Below are positions 59,310 to 62,075 of a stretch of 62,075 nucleotides of DNA, piece after piece. Position numbers and translations under genes: made by a program. Position 1 is the first letter of the stretch. Each line of letters begins with the position of its first letter. The DNA is taken from assembly GCA_944323145.1 (NCBI GenBank), contig CALURJ010000012.1, forward strand, positions 1-62,075. The letters are read 5' to 3'. The notes under the pieces were generated by a model. It was not told where the DNA came from. It searched no databases and saw only the letters and a list, made by a program, of their open reading frames with translations. Source of the DNA: Candidatus Gastranaerophilales bacterium. GTDB taxonomy: Bacteria > Cyanobacteriota > Vampirovibrionia > Gastranaerophilales > Gastranaerophilaceae.

Positions 59310-61251
59310 ATGGGAATGATTGTAAACAAATGCAAAAAACTCGGGGGGGGGCACTCTAAGCACTCCTGACGAGGTTTTTGGGGATTTAAGCAGAGTAAAA
59401 TTTAAGCATTTCGGTTTTACCTTAGCTGAGATGATGGTTGTTATGCTAATATTGAGTATCATTATGGCAGCCATGGCACCTGTAATGACTACGAGAAATA
59501 AACTTGATCAGTCATCACCGTGGAGTTGGTCAACTAATGGTTCAGATGCGTATTACGGCTTAGGTGATGCGCAGGTCGCCATGATCGGTCAGGAGGAAGT
59601 AAAACCTGATGATGATGCTTCAAAATTAATAATCAACGCAGGTAATGATAAAAATCATATATTATTTAAAACCGGAGAAACAGTCCAGGGTTTTTTAAGA
59701 TTTAAAGATAACACAATTGCCCTGAGCAATTCTGATAATCCAATGGGAGAAAATGGAGTAGCAATAGGTTCTAATGCACTAAGAGATTATAACAGTGGAT
59801 ATCAGAATATTGCAATAGGATCTTCAGCAATACTTGGCGGAGCTAGTGGAAGTGGAAATGTCGCTATAGGTGATAATGCCCTAAATTATAATGGAGGAGG
59901 TCACAATGTTGCAATTGGTTACTATGCTTTAGGTTCACCAGGTGCATCATTTGTTGCATATAATGATCCTGATGTTTCAATCGGTATCGGAATGCTTGCA
60001 TCCGTTGACGGGTCTCATTCAATAGCAATAGGCTCTGCAGATAGTACTGCAACCACCAGCCAGAGTATATCAGGGGCCACAGCCGTAGGAGACCATACAA
60101 TTGCACTTGGTTCAAATGTTTATTCTTATGATAGGTCTATTGCCATTGGATATAATACAACTGCCGGTTACGATGAATCCGAAAAAAGTTACTCTGGAAA
60201 TGCTATAGCAATTGGTACAAGAGCAAATGCCATAGATTATGGTATTGCCATAGGAGATAGTGCCGATGCGTCTACTCTAAATGCAGAATATGGTGGTGGA
60301 GATGTTGCAATCGGGAGAGAAGCTTGGGCGTCTAAGAACGGAGCCATAGCAATTGGTTATGATGCGAATAGTTTAGGCAAATCCTCTGTTGCTATAGGCC
60401 AATTAAGTCGTGCTGGCGGTGACTCTGCAGTTGCAATTGGTGAGGGGGCTGAAGGATATGGAGAGAATAATATTGCAATTGGTAAAAATGCGTGTGTAAA
60501 TACAAGAGGTCCGAACAAAATATGTATCGGAGCAAATTCTGGTCCACAGCAGTCTTCGCATCCTTGGGCGCGTGTATTAGATAAAGAAGAACGAATATTT
60601 ATAGGCAGCAAGTCAAAATACAATAATGGAACAGCTGTATTAGAAGTTCATAATACAACTGAAACCGCACCAAACGGTATGAGTAGTTATAGCAATATGA
60701 ATGCTAGTGGTGTTGTTATAAATGGTGCTTTAATCGTAAGAGGACCTATTTTTACTGCTTCACGGTTAAACTCTTCACCTGTATGGAATGCACTTACAAA
60801 TACAGAATTACGTGTCTTAGAACATTATGAGGCTAAAAATAGTGCAGGTGATTCTGAAGCTGTTTTAAAACGCGGTTATGCATGGGAAAATCTTCACCCG
60901 CTTGTTAGTTCCGACCGCCGATTGAAATACGTCGGTAAAGAGAATACCTCAGGCTTAGAAAAAATTAAGCAATTAAAAGTCTTTAACTACACCTTCAAAA
61001 AAGACGACAAGAAAACTCCTCACGTCGGCGTAATTGCACAGGACTTGCAAAAAGTCTTTCCTGATGCTGTTACAAAAGCCAAAGACGGTTTTCTGAGAAT
61101 ACGTTTTGAAGATATGTTCTTTGCAATGATAAATGCTATCAAGGAACTTGATTCACGTATTACTGCTCTTGAAAAAGAAAATCAGAAATTAAAGGAGCAA
61201 AACAAGGAGCTTGATGCACGTTTGAAGGTGCTCGAAGCAAAAGTTAAATAG
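59310..61251 (+). CDS. Prepilin-like YadA-head/S74 adhesin, frame-disrupted at a G9 tract
   Basis: ATG 59310 follows GGAG and opens a frame that stops at TGA 59367 because of a nine-G tract at 59343-59351. With eight (or eleven) Gs the frame would read through to TAG 61251: a 35-residue leader ending HFG, then FTLAEMMVVMLILSIIMAA, a prepilin cleavage and N-methylation site with its hydrophobic helix. No start codon exists in the downstream frame before that site. The body has many AIG-type YadA head repeats (about 59750-60540; AIGSNALRD, VAIGDNAL, AIGYDAN). It ends with an S74 intramolecular chaperone (SDRRLK Ser-Lys dyad, HVGVIAQDLQKVFPDAV) and a coiled coil. It is likely a surface fibre that is off in this sequence. 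Assembly error in the tract is the main alternative. Confidence 0.8.
59343..59351 (+). repeat. Poly-G tract (9 G), candidate phase-variation switch
   Basis: Nine consecutive G in an AT-rich genome, 11 codons after the start of the adhesin gene. Changing the count by minus one (or plus two) joins the start codon to the long downstream frame. Confidence 0.75.
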
Positions 61252-61311
61252 ATTTGTTTATTCAGAAGATAAACTCTCCGCAATTGCGGTTTGTTTATTC
61301 TTTCATTCCTT

Positions 61312-61338
61312 CCCGCATTGAAAATATGCGGGTTTTTC
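61312..61338 (+). terminator. Intrinsic terminator of the adhesin gene
   Basis: CCCGCAT-TGAAAAT-ATGCGGG followed by TTTTTCTT. A second small palindrome CCGCAATTGCGG lies at 61278-61289. Confidence 0.8.
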
Positions 61339-61344
61339 TTAGTT

Positions 61345-61478
61345 ACCCACCCCTGCCCCTGTCTTGCCCGCTTTGCGATAAACGGGCACGGCTCCGCCTT
61401 TGGCCCTCTGCAAAGCGGGCGTTCCCTAATCAGGGAGGGGAAAAAGCCTTCCCTGTCTAGGAAAGGTTTGGATGGGTT
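61345..61478. repeat. C/G-rich nested palindromic element
   Basis: Ends ACCCACCCC and GGATGGGT. Inside, CCCGCTTTGC pairs with GCAAAGCGGG, and CCCTAATCAGGGAGGGG is a sub-palindrome. Another CCCTGTTTAGGGAGGG copy lies at 61502-61517. This and the next element explain most of the 534 bases between 61252 and 61785. Confidence 0.65.
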
Positions 61479-61542
61479 TTAATAACTACCCGTCCTGCTT
61501 TCCCTGTTTAGGGAGGGACTTGCCGGATGTCAGAAGGTCAAA

Positions 61543-61657
61543 GGAAGATAAGAAGATATGAGGCAGGCCATTAAATGCGATTGCGGATCCGCTTCGCTAT
61601 CTGCAATGACGAAAAAGGCCTAACATTTTACTGTAAAAACTTACCTTCTTATCTTCC
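61543..61657. repeat. 115-bp element with 13-bp perfect terminal inverted repeats
   Basis: GGAAGATAAGAAG (61543-61555) and CTTCTTATCTTCC (61645-61657) are exact inverted repeats. Inside, ATTGCGGAT and ATCTGCAAT form an imperfect palindrome (61580-61607), and AGGCC/GGCCT form a further one. It is MITE-like, with no ORF. Confidence 0.8.
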
Positions 61658-61735
61658 AAAAATATTCTGCTTGATTTTTCAAAAATATCCATTAAATGAT
61701 TGATGTGCGGTGTCGGTAAATAGTCTATTGTATTT

Positions 61736-61783
61736 ATGGGGAAAGCTCATTATTACAGACTTGAACAAGGGATAGCAGATTAA
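61736..61783 (+). CDS. Possible 15-codon leader ORF
   Basis: ATG at 61736 reads 15 codons (starting MGKAHYYRLE) to TAA at 61781-61783, two bases before the next gene's ATG and in another frame. Its ribosome site is weak. It may couple translation of the next gene, or be chance. Confidence 0.25.
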   Translation: MGKAHYYRLEQGIAD

Positions 61784-61785
61784 TT

Positions 61786-62075
61786 ATGATTAATCAAAAA
61801 ATCAACTCAATAGATTATAAAGAATTGTATGCGCAGTACAACTGGTTTGCAAAAACTTATCCGCCTGCTGTTCAGGCTGCCTGTGATGAATTTTTCCTGC
61901 CCGGATTTCAGTTTATTTTAGCCGGAATCAGTAAAAATATTAATACGTTAATGGATAAAGATGCTTATTTTGTCACGAAAATTCGTATTGATAAGCTTCA
62001 TGATATGTTTTTCCGTACTTCCGAAAAAGCTGTCGGAATTATTCTGGATAAAATTTTGGGTAAACCGAATTCAAG
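61786..62075 (+). CDS. Hypothetical protein, truncated by the window edge
   Basis: From ATG 61786 the frame stays open to the last base (about 96 codons), so this is the 5' part of a longer gene. The product starts MINQKINSIDYKELYAQYNW, with Phe/Pro-rich middle part (EFFLPGFQFILAG), then a helix around DKLHDMFFRTSEKAV and LDKILGKPNS at the edge. There is no signal peptide or membrane segment. GGGATAG upstream is a weak ribosome site. I cannot assign a family from the portion available. Confidence 0.6.
   Translation, partial: MINQKINSIDYKELYAQYNWFAKTYPPAVQAACDEFFLPGFQFILAGISKNINTLMDKDAYFVTKIRIDKLHDMFFRTSEKAVGIILDKILGKPNS

Noticed and set aside
59431-59433. Start of the adhesin at the internal ATG (59431)
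   Set aside because: It lies inside the prepilin helix, has no ribosome site, and would drop the leader and cleavage site. The upstream ATG with GGAG and the G tract explains the frame better.

Overview
The window is a low-GC, densely coded bacterial chromosome segment. It has mostly strong AAGGAG-type ribosome sites alongside several genes that look leaderless. It carries Gram-negative envelope genes (LptF/G permease, OmpH/Skp-like protein, dTDP-rhamnose genes), a GatA amidotransferase, a DUF1822-like domain otherwise seen in cyanobacteria, and several lineage-specific proteins starting with a [VI]-[ST]-F-x-[GA] motif. The best fit is a non-photosynthetic gut cyanobacterium (Vampirovibrionia/Melainabacteria, Gastranaerophilales). 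This is an inference from gene content and style, not from a marker gene or a search. I saw no rRNA, tRNA, insertion-sequence transposase or CRISPR array.
Layout. 1-8.3 kb: uvrC, two small exported or anchored proteins, and a gyrA-fic operon. 8.3-12.2 kb: a rmlC-rmlB-glycosyltransferase-rmlD operon and a periplasmic chaperone. 12.2-24.8 kb: pgk, a UDP-xylose synthase, an SPFH protein, an Fe-alcohol dehydrogenase, an RlhA-like U32 protein and lineage-specific small genes. 24.8-34.2 kb: dnaK, a LysM-like protein, gatA, a possible type I toxin-antitoxin locus, lptF/G, cysE and tyrS. 34.2-41.4 kb: a two-gene phage tail-fibre cassette, acpS, pheA, a phosphohexomutase, a tandem pair of zinc-finger genes, an inactive M48-like protein and a GT2 glycosyltransferase. 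41.5-46.6 kb: a signalling operon (GAF/HD-GYP, TPR, two response regulators, pentapeptide repeats). 46.7-48.5 kb: a NifU-like scaffold with its GGGtGRT partner. 48.7-57.5 kb: a putative membrane zincin, a His/Cys-rich ribbon-helix-helix protein and an operon of a large acidic membrane protein, a sigma-like factor and a zinc-ribbon AAA/TPR protein. 57.6-62.1 kb: hemW, a frame-disrupted pilin-like adhesin behind a G9 tract, palindromic repeats and a truncated gene at the edge.
Main points of interest: (i) a class III Fic enzyme of the NmFic type, whose known relative modifies GyrB, encoded 3 bases downstream of gyrA; (ii) a poly-G tract placed so that losing one G restores a prepilin leader to a YadA-head/S74 protein; (iii) a 21-residue hydrophobic peptide gene covered by an apparent antisense RNA gene; (iv) promoters carrying pentanucleotide tandem repeats at the predicted transcription start, ahead of unrelated lineage-specific genes; (v) a mobile palindromic element inserted in frame inside rmlD; (vi) a secreted M48-like protein lacking all zinc ligands.
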